From NCBI RefSeq assembly GCF_000003605.2, contig NW_003112973.1:125503-188507 (forward strand): DNA of 63,005 nucleotides, given 5' to 3'. Of the stretch, positions 25,245-40,200 are shown piece after piece. Numbering within the stretch: the stretch's first letter is position 1; the number at the start of each line of letters is the position of its first letter. The position numbers and the translations under genes are program-made. This DNA is from Saccoglossus kowalevskii. Its lineage: Eukaryota > Hemichordata > Enteropneusta > Harrimaniidae. Below the pieces are notes generated by a model. That model saw nothing but the letters and a program-made list of their open reading frames with translations. It made no database searches and had not been told where the DNA came from.

Positions 25245-28200
25245 GTAAGTAATTTCTCTGGCTCCGCATATAACAAATATCATACAAACTCCATTTGTAT
25301 GACGTGCCTAGCAGATCCTAGTGGATCGGTGAGCACAATCATATGTTAGTAGGTTCGGCTTAAACCAAAAATAGATGATCAAAGTACATTGTGGGGGTGC
25401 TGCTACAAAATAACTATCATTGACCACATTGTGTGCATTTCTCGCTTTTGAATTGCTTCTTCAATAGCCCAGGCTGTAAACTCGGCTTCTCTTTTATGCT
25501 TCGTTGTTAAATCTCGAGCCGTATCTTCACTGCAATAAAAACAAGTGGGGATTGTATTCAAATCTCGATTACCCACGTTTCTCTGATTTATATGTTCTCT
25601 AACTAATTATTAATTAAAGAATTAATGTGTTCTGTAGCATAAAGTTGGCTAGATGCTGAGATAAGTCATTAATGTCGTGACAAGATGGATTTTCAAGTCA
25701 ATTTTCTAGCAATATATCACTGGCAACTGGCTGCAGAGATATCACCTTGACAGCTTTGTGTAATTAGCGTAAAACAAACGGCGCATACCGGATACCAATA
25801 TACCCCTTGTCTTTTCCAACGCAAAGTTCGAACTTTAATCGACCCAGTGTAACGTTTCTTTTACATCCATCGCCCACACATACCTACCGTGTATGTCATT
25901 GCAATAAATTATTCTTTATTAATTCACGTATATACAGGAATCTTATACTGGTGAATGGCTTTGAAGGTTCTGGGGATGACAATGCCATCGAGGACGCTCG
26001 CAGAGCGCAGATAATGGAAGAGAGACGCCGTAATATCAGTGTGACGTTAAAGAAGATGGTAGAATACCCCAACTACGATAAAAGTTTACGACCGGGCGCA
26101 GGAGGTAATTTCGAACCAACATCCGTTAGTTGACTATGTCTGTATAAGATAACTACACCATCTTACGCTACGCTATGTTGTGCCGCGCTGCGCCACACCT
26201 CGTTACGCTACGATGTACGTTACTCAACTTCACTACACGAGATTACAATGAACCATTTCACACCAGACAAGGTACTGTACTGCGCTCCCACAGTGCAGTG
26301 CACTAGGCTAGACTACGACTAGGTACAGTACAATACAATACTGCACTACATTGCGCTGCACTACACTACACTACATGCCATGCATGCGTGTACATGCCAT
26401 ACAGTTTATTTTATATGTAAATACTGAAAATGCGTACCTTACGTTACCATAATTCGGAGTTTAAAGGTAATGCCAATTATATTGCCCTATTATTATTTTT
26501 TACTGTATTATGAATCGGTCAGCAAAGTATAAAATTCGTTAAATGTTTATGTTCTATTTAATGAAATCACAACATGGTTCGCTTAATGACACCGGCTGCA
26601 ACAACTCTGAACTCGAATACATAAACATGAGCGGTCGGTCATTTTGCATACATAATTCAGATTTAGGTGCGATTAAATGGTATTATCTTCCGTGACTGTA
26701 AATTGGATGGATGCGACACTATGTATGATATGAAGTTTATGCTATGTACGCGTGCGCTACCATGTAGGACGCGAGATTTAGTATATGTACGCATGCGCTA
26801 CCATGTAGGACGCGAGTCTTAGTCTATGTACGCGTGCGCCACTATGTAGGACGCGAAGCCTATACTGTGTACGCGTGCGCCGCCATGATTGTGTGAGATG
26901 TATACAGAGTACGCATGCGCCGCAATGTATGACGTGATGCCTAGACTATGTGCGCGTGCGCGACTATATATGATGTGAGGCGATAACGAACCTGGGAGTA
27001 AAAATCTATGTTATCTGGGCGTGCAGAATCCCGGGCAAATATACTTGCTCTACAAACGTTATTGATGCTACTGCGCGTGTTGACACACTTCGTATTTCTA
27101 CGCCCAGACCTCGAGTCGTGATTCGCAATAAACGTATCAATACGTTGTCTTGCCGTAAATCCCAAATTATCTCGTGACTTGCCCCGCTGACTTCCAACCT
27201 TATGACGTCATCATACATGATATTTTATCACCGCGCTCTTTGCCGTTTACAAATATTAACACAGTATCGTACTTAAGTCGGTGTTCTTTAGATGGTGAAT
27301 GTTTTAAATTGACGATCGATTGTGTACATTGATCTAATGATTGACTAGACAACATATAGATTCGGTTGGCGTTGTGTCGACATTTTTTTTTGAGAGAGAG
27401 AGAGTGAGTGAGGTCGGTCCATACCTACAACGTCTAATAATTCCATACATAGTACGTTTTTGTTGACTTTGTTTTATTGGAAAGTAAGAAGAAATCATCG
27501 ACTGAATGCGATTGTACACAAGTTATATAGATAACTGAGTGGGGACACTGCTTATATACGTTTTCAATTCAATTTGCTGGTTGAATACGACGGCAAAGCG
27601 GATTCACATCACCGCGGGCTTTCGCAATTCCAGATACTGAAGGAGTTTTGATTTTGTGTAATCAGCCATTCGGTCATCATACTATTACGTGACTAGCAGT
27701 TAAGCTAGATCGAAATACCAGTTGCCAACCAACCCCGTCGAGATTGTTGGGTGTCTCTTAACGGAGCACTAAATGTGAAATTGATGATATCTATGTAGAG
27801 ACGCAAGCTGTGTGTTCCTGGGGTTCAAATGTGTAATGTAGTCGTTGACGGGTAATTATTCGCCAAAGTGCTACGATCTTATCAACAGAGAGATAGAAAC
27901 TTTATCTGTGTGACGCCGATCGCAACACACACACACACAAAAACCTTTACAGAGCCCTATATAGCGGTTTCCAATTATGGTGTAATAATTATTCTGTGGG
28001 TGGAAGTGGAACTCTGACACGCTCTCACTAAGTATACATGAACTGTGTTCTCCTGGGACAGTTCGAAGAATTTGGACAATGAAAAATGACGTTTTAAATA
28101 GCGTATTAGTTGATGTAGTTACTGTGTGTTTATAAAACATGTCAATCGCACCGGTTAGTCATGTACATTACTAGCCTCCCAGTATGAATTCAGATCGCGA

Positions 28201-31200
28201 GATAATACAACTGGTATATAAATGAAGCTTGTGTGCACTTGACTTTGGCATTAATGGTAGTCATAGTAAGGGCGCATGCGCTAATAATTCATCTGAACAC
28301 CATTGACGTCATTATTATAATCCAAATAGAGTTATTATAACTCCCGATTTGCATACGGAATGTGCAATAAATCAACGTTGTGGTTGTCACCTGGGAAGGT
28401 AGTTAGCTGCTTCAATAAGCAGGTGAAAATTGTCTTAAAATTAAAATAAAAATAACTAAAAACAAAACAAAACAACCCAATCGAATGACGCAACTGAAAT
28501 TATAGACTGGTTAGTCAGGTGACGAGTTCCACTGTCGTCGACAGATTGATGCAAGCCATAGATATAAAGCCTTGAGTTTACAATGGAATTGAAACCCCCT
28601 CAATAAAAAAAAGTTGATCCGTTAGGTCAAGATGGGATGGGAATGCGATTATTAATCATTGTACGGTGTTGGGTGGTCTCTGGGTAATTTCTTGAGAGAA
28701 AAACAATAAATTATTTGGACGAGCAATCATAATTTTTTTCACAAATATTAAAATAGGCGTCGTTACCATGGTAATTAACTATTGAATTGACCATATTACT
28801 ATTATAGTAATGTAATAATTTGAAACAAAACCCAGAACAATGAAACGCCTCCCAAATAATAATCCCGATATTATATAACAGTAATATTAATAACAATAAG
28901 CGGGAAGGTTTTACGTTGCACTCCCTAATTAATGACCCTGTGTCGATTGATTGATTAGTAATGTTCAGTGTTTTAGTTTAATTTCATTGGAAATTTCATT
29001 AGAGTGTTAATAACGTTGGCTAGTAATGGCCCCGTTGCCGCCTCATTGGAACTATATAGTAAATGATATGCTGATTGCATGCATTGGTTTATATAATCCG
29101 GGGACAAGACTAAACTGTCTTTCGTAACAGGGACAGGAATTAATGCTAAAAATTAATTAGTTTGCTGATTTAATACAAGAGAGTCTTGTGTCTTATTTAT
29201 TCGAATGTATATGCATGTCAGATCAGTTTAAGAATACGGTATGCTCATCTAAAGCATAGTAATAACTCACTAAGTAATGGGAATAGTGGAGTTGTCGGGT
29301 CACTGAATTCCACGGCCTAAGCTAATCTATTAAACATCTGTTATAATGCAGAAACACCTTACAAAATCAAGCTTGAATTCTTTTCTGGATAAGGCATGAT
29401 TAGGTCCAGTAATCAATTAAGGATTTCCAACCAAGAAAGGCGCAAATAAAACATTTCCGTTTTTTTTTTTGATATATAAAATGATATATAAAAATCTACG
29501 CTGTTGATTATCTGCACACTCTCAGTCTCAGAAAATTTACAAAAGCGGCAGATTTGATGAACAAGCATGGTTGACATAATGAAAAAGGTCAACCCGGAGG
29601 ATTTAGACACAAATGGCGATAATTTCTATCACGTGATTGCGCAACAGCTGTGTGAAATATACACAGTAAAACGCATAGCATAGACCACATGGGACTATGT
29701 AACACCACGTAATGCAATATATATATAAAGAGAATACATATATATAAATGTGAGAATTTTCAGACTGAAGCTGTTCATTGTTTTATCCGTGCGACAGAGA
29801 CAAGTAACTGTGATTAACGGAGGGTGTAGTTATTTTTTTTTAAATATCATCAATACTAGCATTATTGTTTCTGACAAAAATACATGTCGACCTTTAATGT
29901 GACATATGTATATATACATAAACACCGCTAATCGGCAAGCTCTGCTTCTTGATGGGGGAATAATAGGTCATACCTCGGAAGATTTTTGAGAGCGTCTTTA
30001 AGAGAATGTCACAGGGGATGTGGTGCGGGTGATCAGGTGAGATGAGGCCATAATGAGTAGGAGAAAACCGCATTACTCGATGTTCATTTATTTTATAATT
30101 TCGACGGATCAAAGAGTCAATGCATAGAGGTCAGAGGTTAACAACGATTTAGAAGACTGAAATTGCCTTCTACTGAATTGAGAAAACTGTGGCAGTTTAA
30201 AAAACCTTAATTTAGCCAAGTTTTGTAAAACATACACGTACTCAGAAACAAAACGACAATCAAGCACCAGGATGCCACGTGACCGTGTACATCTACGTCA
30301 ATTTAACATAAGACGGGCAGGCGTGTAACAAATGTGTTTATTTGATTGATGTATTTTACTGCGTTGTCATCAAAGCATAATATAATGTTCAAGTGACGAT
30401 TCAGGCATTATTTCCAGCTCCCATATTGATGCAATTGATAATAAAATAACGAACATATCGACAGTTTTATTTGTAATAATTTATCAAACGTTTTAACGTC
30501 TTCTCACGAAAGATCAGAAACCATTTCCTCCCAAGAGTCATTCATCTTTCAAGGTGTACGTTTCTGTCATCACGGAGATACTAAAAAATAGTCAACAATT
30601 TATTGGCACAACTTACTAAGAATACTAAAGAAGCAATAACCACACCGTGGCGTCACGTGTCAAATACGTCACGTGTCAAATACGTCACGTGTCAAATTGT
30701 TTTTCATTTTGTTTGTTGAGTCCATCTTTACAGCCGCAATTTTATGGAGGCCCTATGTTTGAACTCGAATTTGCTTTTCTGACTATACATGATTGCGTTC
30801 CGTTAACTACGTGGCTAAAAGTGTGACATAGAGACAGTAAATCTAACAGCGGCACTCTAACAGTGCCAATCGTAAGAAAAGAAAACCTTCCAATTGAACG
30901 CTAAGAACGCGTGCATATACATGTAATAATATTGGGCAGCGTTTCACGTTAACTGTAGCGGAAGATATGGTGATTGTGTCGAGAGTGAAAACAACTAGAT
31001 GGCGGGGTCCTTCATGGAGCGTGAAATTGTTTATGAAGTATGACATGAAATGCTCACATGTCATTTCGCACTGATTGACGTATATGAACGAAGCATGAAG
31101 ATATGAGATAAAGGAAGAAGGAAATCAAAAGAATGCGCGCGCAAACGTACAGAGCGCCAGGCCTTATAATAGTCGCTCATATTTATTTATCAAGGAGGTA

Positions 31201-34200
31201 CGTGTTAAATACCAACTGGGCAAACAAGACGCTAGTTATAAATCTTTAATTTAAAAACAAAGCGAAAATTAATCAAAGCAAAACCGTTAAGCTGCTCATT
31301 AGACACTGTTAATGTGATTGATTTGAGCTGGCAAATTCGTCCGAATCATCAATATATAAACCCGTATTATAGTAATGATTTGAAGCAGTGGGCGACGCCA
31401 TGAATAATACGGTTAATAAAGTCGGCGAATATTTTAAGAACTTGTTTGATTAAAAAAAAGAGAGAGTTGAGTATCAGTCGACGTCGACGGTGCAACGTTG
31501 GCGTAACAATGTGAAGCGACCGCCCGACAGATAGATAGACACACTCATACAGAAACACAGCGGGTATTTAAGGGTGGCATCGTAAGTAGTAGCGCTCATG
31601 CTATGTCTCACGACTGCGGGTTGTTTTGGTTGCTCCCATTGCTAGTACATGAAAACAGGCAGTGGGAAAGATTTCTCGGATTTCCAAAATTTGTATGTAT
31701 CGATTCGAAGCGAATTTTAATTTTAATGACCAAAAACAACAGTGCAACACTTTTATATCACGCCAGACTTTGCTTCAGAGCGCGTATGTACTCCTGCCAA
31801 CTCGTGCACATTTCTATTTATAGTCGTTAAAACCTCACGCTGTTTTTTGGTTGCTGTGATCAGTAGTACGTACCACTTTCATTAAAATGTTAATTTGTGT
31901 CCATACGCGTAATTAGCTCCACCCATTTCATTTGTTTAGATTTCCCTGCATAATATGTGTATTCACTTGGAAATCTGTTAAAGTGGAAGTAAGTGCTTCG
32001 AACCAGATCTCTTTCTTCAATACTCAACAATTGTTGGGCTATTGTGTCGTGCATTTTACTGTGCGATTTACGGCTATAAACCGACGCCAGGTTTAGGTTA
32101 CTTATGATAAATTACTCCGTTAATCCTTGCTCTACGGTGTTTGGGAATATTAACAATAGACAGAGTATATCAATATACAAATACAGTGTACTTAGCAGTT
32201 CTTTTTAAAAAAAAAAAAAGAATACGTATGAAAGCAAAAATCAATGACGAAAATGGGAATTGGAAAGAAGCCGAGGCATCAGGGGCCGACTTACAAAATG
32301 GGGCCGATGTTTAGACTGGTTAAATTGGGGAGATTGAATCGGATGTGTGCAGCTTAATATTAAGAACATTTGAACATATATATTAAGATTGCAGGGTCAT
32401 CTAGGTCGACGGTCGACCTGGCGCAGCGGCCCAGCTGGCCAGTTTTGGAATGCATGGGACGAAGCCGCAGTCGACTTAGAATGACGTTGGTGAATTGGCT
32501 AGGGATTTTCTGAGACGTCGCGCGTGGTAGTTGAAATTGGGCCTTGAGGGTGGCTCATTCTGGGTTCTTGTTTGGTCAGTTAGAAAGAGGAACGATTGAA
32601 GTGGTATATGTCAAAGGTCGATGCAGATATGAGGTGGGCTCACGAACTTGTCAGAAGGAGGGATCGTCAGGTGTGGTTGGAGATAAGGGTAACCTAGCAA
32701 CGTGACGACTGAGATTACTGTGTCGGCAAGAATGACTAAATAACACCCACGTGATTAAGGCATATTCACGTACGAGAATATAGAGCAAAATGTTTGAGGA
32801 AATGATTCTCGAGACTCCAATGACCTGAATAGAAATGTGCTCAAGAAATCAGGAAGATAGTACAGAATGTCAAAGATATGAGGTCATCAGATAGAATAAA
32901 CCTACGTCTAATACGCATTGCTGGGTGGTGTGATTATAGTCAGCTATAAACACACGTGTTTTTATGAAACCTCTGGTAATATTTTCGTGAATTTATTGAG
33001 CGCCATGTAAGCAGGTAAACAATCTCTATCTGAAATTTGCATTGACATGTTTTGGCGGGAAAATAAGCATTGACTTGTTGTAAACTAATATTCCTCTGGG
33101 AACTAGTTGTTTAGGTAATCTATTTCTGAAAACACTATATTCCAAAGATCGCCACTAATTAGGAGTATTTAACTTAGCCATTGTTGTCAATTGATACGCA
33201 ATGACAACAAAATCCAGCCACTTAAGTGGCATCAATCTTTCTCCTTCATTTGAAAAGTACATTAAAAGAAATATCAGTCAAGTACAACGTCTCCGTTGTC
33301 ATGGGGATAATCCAGAGTCTCAGATAATTGCAATCCTTTAAAAAGGGTTGTTTATTTGCAAAAAAATAATAATAATAAACAGTTAAAGCTTGTTTATTTG
33401 CAAAAAATATTTTTAAACATTAAATACGGGAACAAATACAGCGTTGACAGTTCAGCTACATGAAGATAATATATCGTGTTCGAATCGCGTCCTTCTTGTT
33501 GAATTCTATGTACAGAGTTGGCAGTGTACTGTGAAACACGGGTGTTCGTTTAGAGGAAACCACATCTGACGGATGTCATGTTTGGTTGAATCTGACGAGG
33601 TATACTCTTGTAATGCAACCGACCGAAGTTCACGCTCTGACATGTACATTTCTACATGTTTGTATCAACGTCCTCACTACATTAATCACTACTCGTGGTA
33701 TTTGAATAATTCTCGATGATGGCATTAATTAAGGAATATGACACCGGCTATAGATACAGCCTCGCATTAGTAGCAGCAACCATGTGTTTCGAGTTGTACT
33801 TTACTCATGTAAACAAATATTGTATTACGGGAATATGTACCTGAAGTCACTTCCTCAGGGGTGTTTAATTTTTTTTTCGTGTAAACTGATTTGACTTATA
33901 TGTGTACATCGCAATTCCGTAATATTAACTTTCATTCAAGTAACAGTACTGGGCGTTATGCATTACTGGTATCTCTTTGTAATTAATCATCACCGGCGCT
34001 GGACTTGGAAATATTGAATTGTTCGTCGGCAACTGAAAATCACATTAGGCCTCTGAAAACCCGATCACCCCTCGATTGCTCTGACGTCATTTAACGCGAG
34101 TTATTAATTATGCAAATTCCCGACAAGAGGCTCCAGGTCGGTTTCTGTTACAGAGATTATCCAGGCAAAAGATGGATTTAATATCATTCAGATTCAGTAT

Positions 34201-37200
34201 TGATTTTACGTTTAGCTCAAATCAATGATAGCCTTCGACACTGCCTTAGCATTGCCTTGGTTAATGCAAGTACCCAGCACTCGGTTGATGATTATTTAAT
34301 ATCTTTCCTTCACGATGTGTAGAAATTATTTACAGTACTAACAATTCAACAATAAATGGATGGCTGTGCTTTGAATTACCCTTTAATTACGTCTGTCAAA
34401 ATCAGACGTCAGGGCTGAATGTTACGCGTAATTATAGGGTTTAAATATCAAATAATAACCCAGGATATATAATGGTACAAAATACAAGACATTAGCACAA
34501 TAACTGTATATAACGGTGCGCATCTGAGGCCGAGTCTCGAGATTGTAAACCGATATAGCTTGCAACAACAAAGCGTGGGCCCAACAAATGTCTTTAATAC
34601 AGTACGTCTGACACTACAAAGCCTTGAGGCGATGCGTTCTAAACTCATCAAAATATTCACGTTTACCAAGATAACCCAAGATACATACACGATTCAGTGA
34701 ATACTTTAATTACGACAGTCAAGCCAGTGATTCTAAGATCATGTGATTGTTTTTTATTGTTTTTCGTATAGTTGGTTCGGGCAATAAAATCCAATTACGG
34801 ACCGCCATCGTTACGGATAATGGTTGTGAATAGTGTTACTGTTCCACTGCGCTCGTGGAGGAAGGAGTCTGGGTAAAATGGCAGAATATTCATATGTTTA
34901 CAAGTGTATGTGATCGCGCGTATTGCTTGACGCTTGTTGCGTCAGTCATGCTAATATATGCCATGTTAGCCATAGCGGATGGAGTATGAAAATATCGTTC
35001 ATTTTATATCATGTTAACCATCAAGGCTGGGGCGTGCTTTTATAATTCATACATATGCTATTTTATCCAGTGGGGATGGACTGTGCTATTATCCCTCATA
35101 TGTATGCCATTTTAGCCAGTGTGGATGGACTGTGCTATTATCCCTCATATGTAGGCCATTTTAGCCAGTGTGGATGGACTGTGCTATTATTCCTCATATG
35201 TATGCCATTTTAGCCAGTGTGAATCATGATGGACTGTTCTATTATCCCTCATATGTATGCCATTTTAGCCAGTGTGGATGGACTGTGCTATTATCCCTCA
35301 TATGTATGCCATTTTAGCCAGTGTGGATGGACTGTGCTATTATTCCTCATATGTATGCCATTTTAGCCAGTGTGGATGGACTGTGCTATTATCCCTCATA
35401 TGTATGCCATTTTAGCCAGTGTGGATGCACTGTGCTATTATCCCTCATATGTATGCCATGTTGACCAATGTGGATGGAGTGTGCTATTATCCCTCATATG
35501 TATGCCATGTTGACCAATGTGGATGGAGTGTGCTATTATCCCTCGTATGTATGCCATGTTGACCATTGGGGATGGAGTGTGCATTTATCAATTATACGTA
35601 GGCCTTGTTAGCCATATCGGATGGAATGCGCTAATATCATTCACGGTTTTCCATGTTAGCCGTACCGGATTGAGTGTGATATTAGCGCTCATATATATGC
35701 CATTTTAGCCATGGCGGATGGAGTGTGCTAATATCATTCATATGTATGATATGTTGGTCATAGCGAATGCAGTGTATATCAATCGTATATATTCCCGATT
35801 ATCCAACACGAATAGAGTATGCTTATATCACTTATAGACATGCCGTGTCCGTCTTTGCGAAAATCAATGAAGTGTGGAACTTTAATACATATAAATGCCA
35901 TGTTGGATATATCAGACGGTGTGTAGTAAATTGTGCTAATGTCATGTTAGCCATAAGCCAAATNNNNNNNNNNNNNNNNNNNNNNNNNNNNNNNNNNNNN
36001 NNNNNNNNNNNNNNNNNNNNNNNNNNNNNNNNNNNNNNNNNNNNNNNNNNNNNNNNNNNNNNNNNNNNNNNNNNNNNNNNNNNNNNNNNNNNNNNNNNNN
36101 NNNNNNNNNNNNNNNNNNNNNNNNNNNNNNNNNNNNNNNNNNNNNNNNNNNNNNNNNNNNNNNNNNNNNNNNNNNNNNNNNNNNNNNNNNNNNNNNNNNN
36201 NNNNNNNNNNNNNNNNNNNNNNNNNNNNNNNNNNNNNNNNNNNNNNNNNNNNNNNNNNNNNNNNNNNNNNNNNNNNNNNNNNNNNNNNNNNNNNNNNNNN
36301 NNNNNNNNNNNNNNNNNNNNNNNNNNNNNNNNNNNNNNNNNNNNNNNNNNNNNNNNNNNNNNNNNNNNNNNNNNNNNNNNNNNNNNNNNNNNNNNNNNNN
36401 NNNNNNNNNNNNNNNNNNNNNNNNNNNNNNNNNNNNNNNNNNNNNNNNNNNNNNNNNNNNNNNNNNNNNNNNNNNNNNNNNNNNNNNNNNNNNNNNNNNN
36501 NNNNNNNNNNNNNNNNNNNNNNNNNNNNNNNNNNNNNNNNNNNNNNNNNNNNNNNNNNNNNNNNNNNNNNNNNNNNNNNNNNNNNNNNNNNNNNNNNNNN
36601 NNNNNNNNNNNNNNNNNNNNNNNNNNNNNNNNNNNNNNNNNNNNNNNNNNNNNNNNNNNNNNNNNNNNNNNNNNNNNNNNNNNNNNNNNNNNNNNNNNNN
36701 NNNNNNNNNNNNNNNNNNNNNNNNNNNNNNNNNNNNNNNNNNNNNNNNNNNNNNNNNNNNNNNNNNNNNNNNNNNNNNNNNNNNNNNNNNNNNNNNNNNN
36801 NNNNNNNNNNNNNNNNNNNNNNNNNNNNNNNNNNNNNNNNNNNNNNNNNNNNNNNNNNNNNNNNNNNNNNNNNNNACGTATTATTCAATTGGCATATATA
36901 GTTTCGTCTTAAATATATATGTCATGTTAGACAATGGACAGGATATACTAGTATAGTATCACCTGCATAGACGACGTATTATTCAATTGGCATATATAGT
37001 TTCGTCTTAAATATATATGTCATGTTAGACAATGGACAGGATATACTAGTATAGTATCACCTGCATAGACGACGTATTATTCAATTGGCATATAGTGTCG
37101 TCTTAAATATATATGTCATGTTAGACAATGGACAGGATATACTAGTATAGTATCACCTGCATAGACGACGTATTATTCAATTGGCATATAGTGTCGTCTT

Positions 37201-40200
37201 AAATATATATGTCATGTTAGACAATGGACAGGATATACTAGTATAGTATCACCTGCATAGACGACGTATTATTCAATTGGCATATAGTGTCGTCTTAAAT
37301 ATATATGTCATGTTAGACAATGGACAGGATGTCTGTTTTCACCGATTAGCATTGCGATTAATGTAGTTTCATATACCTAAGAATGACATGTAAACCCCTG
37401 TTAATTTGTATATACACCTTATTGGTTGATAAACCAGTCGTTGTCACGAGTGACATTAATATACCGAATGAGACAATGGCATTGATTATAGCACGTGGTA
37501 TCAGCCAACTGCTCGTGTACGTACGTCATTTTTAATGTATATTTCGATGACAAAACTATAGGCTTGGCGGGTTTGCGTGAGAAGGGGATTGATTGTATGT
37601 ACCTTAATTTTCCCACTTTGATTCCCCCAATTCATTTGGGAATTGGCCGTGATATTACTAAATCATAAATACGTTTGATTTTATATTTAACTACATTTAT
37701 TGCCTAAATATGATAACACAATGACAATGAATGACCATCCGCAATCATTTTGTGGGCTTGGACGCCTAGTTCGGCAATTATTAATTCTAAGAAAGCGTTT
37801 TGAACTTCCTTTTCTTTCTCACATTTTTAATCACATTCCTGAAGCTGTTGGAGCGGAAAATAAAGCGTGACTCGTGCAAGCGTTGTATGCAGCGCACCAT
37901 TTGAAATATTGGATATTTTGACCTCGACCATGCGGTATACGATCCAATTAGATTTGCTATAGGGAAGCACGCTTCTCTGCTGACAGGTGGAAGCAATGTC
38001 CATATCAGTCAATTTACGCTGATAGTACGTCATCAGTCAAAGAGCCAATGCTGTTATATGAGCTGTATTTTCCCACGCTACACGCTCCCAAGACGTTTAC
38101 AATGTCCGCTTCTAGAGTATTTCGGGCTTAAGCTGTCATTATGCCTACTAGTAATCTATTTTTTGGCTGTTTCTGGAAGGCTAAAAAAATAATTATCACA
38201 ATATACACTTTGTCATCGCAAATACCGGTGTATAAGGCGCGTGCAGCCGTGAGTTTCTCCTCCGTGATTGACATTCCCACGAGGTGAATATTGCTGATAC
38301 TGCTCTCCAAGGAATATCGACTCCCAGGATAACTATTCAAACCAAACCTGTATTGAGATAAGACTTTATAACCATTAGTAATAGTCTCCCTGGTATTCAT
38401 TCACCTACATTTAGGAGTATATTCGTTTTTGTTCAATTAGGAAATTAGGAAATGTGTCAGGGCAATATATTTTCAAGTTGTCCAGCAATACTTCTGTAAT
38501 TGTAGTTTAGTTTATTATGTTTATTCACAATTTGGGTATGTCACGTGATAAAAATCACAAATTATGGTACATTATTAAAAATATCACAGTTAGACGACCC
38601 TGACAAAATGCCTAAATATTTCTAGTCAACATTCATGGACATGACAACTGAATAATAATGATCTCATTTGTATTCCAATCAGACCGCGCTATTTATAAGA
38701 GGGCAGCGAGCCATAATTTGTTGATGGAGTTTAGTTTACAGAGGAAGTTAAGTGAATTCTGGGTTCTAATTTTCAATAACGCGACGAGAGTTAATAAAAT
38801 CACGTGCACTAATGCCCTAAAACAGCAGTTTACGTAATCAATAAGCATTGAGCAGTTTGTATGCTCTCAGTCAGTTTAAAATACTTTTTGAATGAAGGCG
38901 AAAACTGCCGCACACCGTATGTCGTGTCCCTGGGGAGAGAATTGCAGCTATTATTGCATGCATGCAGGTAAAGCACGCATTACAAAACCAGATGCAAACC
39001 CTAGATAGGATATTACCGGCTTGCCATAGTTATACCCCCGCAGGTTTTTCCGCCTGCCAGGCCCTAGAATGCAATCGAGACGACATTTTTTAGAACTCTG
39101 ATATTAAATTATGCCAGTGAATGGTTTGCGCTATAATCGGGTTTAGTAGTCTCTGTTGTGTGCCGATAATTTGTTATTACAAGTTTATTGTACATTGGAT
39201 TATGTGTTCTTGTACATATCAAACACATTTATTGATCAGTGTGCACAACAATCAGACTTGTCGGCCATGATGGATTTCCTACAAGTTGTCGTGTTTTTGA
39301 CATTTGACCTTATTCGGAATGAACTACAATTTCTTGAGATATTTGTCAAATATACACATAAATTGAGATTGATATGAGAGGCGCTGCACTGCTCACTTAA
39401 ATCTTTCTCTAATATTGTTCATGTACAATAAGACATAATGGTCTGTTATTGCAAACATTGTGAGGCAAATAATTATTTTCTGCACCAGTTTGTTCGTATG
39501 ATCGAATAACATGCAATAGGCATATATCTTGAATATCATGATTTTGACATTTCACACAGATTCACGGATTTCTCTATAATTTATTAGTTATTTCTATTAT
39601 TGACATTGCCCATTGCTGCAGCTCTACGTGAAAAACATTGTACGAGTATATCATCTGACAAGCGTGTTTTGTTTTATTTTATTTTCAGGTCGCCCAGTCA
39701 ACGTGCAGGCAGATATGTATGCTTTAAGTATAGGCCCTGTCGTAGAAATTGACATGGTAAGCTACATATCAATCAGCAATATTTATTCATCTGTCCGAAC
39801 CTTTCACCTACTTCGTTTATCCTCTCGTGAATTATCACCCGAGCGACCAGACGCAGAATGTAATATTTTTTCAAGTTTAGGAAATCCCGTCTTAAAATTC
39901 TAACCGTCTGACGTTATTCTGTTGAAATAGCAATGTGCCCATTAAATGGGGGTACTCTCATGTTGTCATCAGATCATCAGTATTCTGACCTCTGACCTGC
40001 CATGCTAATCTCAATGAAATGACATTTTCTTTCACAGAAACTTCCATGCATCACATCTATCTGTATGCAACGCGTTCGATTTAGGGGTATTCTTATATAT
40101 TGCACATGCATAAATGAAAGAAAAGAGTAACAGTTCCGTTCAGGCAATTCCACAGAGAGAATTAAACAGCAAAGGTCGGGCTTCGTACCTGACATGCACT

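Larger units (their letters stand above)
26105..39688 (+). other. alpha/gamma-type gene intron 2 (13.6 kb)
   Basis: The longest intron. It holds the 41-bp CpG-rich array, the CACGTG triplet, the 49/98-bp arrays and the assembly gap. A slightly GC-richer island with repeated GTCGAC lies near 32280-32700 and shows no coding pattern. No further exons were recognised, but sequence is missing in the gap. Confidence 0.85.

Noticed and set aside
25807-26133. 108-codon plus-strand frame starting ATG at 25807
   Set aside because: Only 25938-26104 is exon; the ATG lies in intron 1 and lacks a signal peptide. Exon 1 at 25144 supplies a better start in the right phase.
33470-33500. GTTCGAATC resembling a tRNA B box
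   Set aside because: No matching A box or cloverleaf could be drawn upstream.
35767-36912. Long reading frames on both strands across the Ns
   Set aside because: Translation of unknown bases; flanks are minisatellite sequence.
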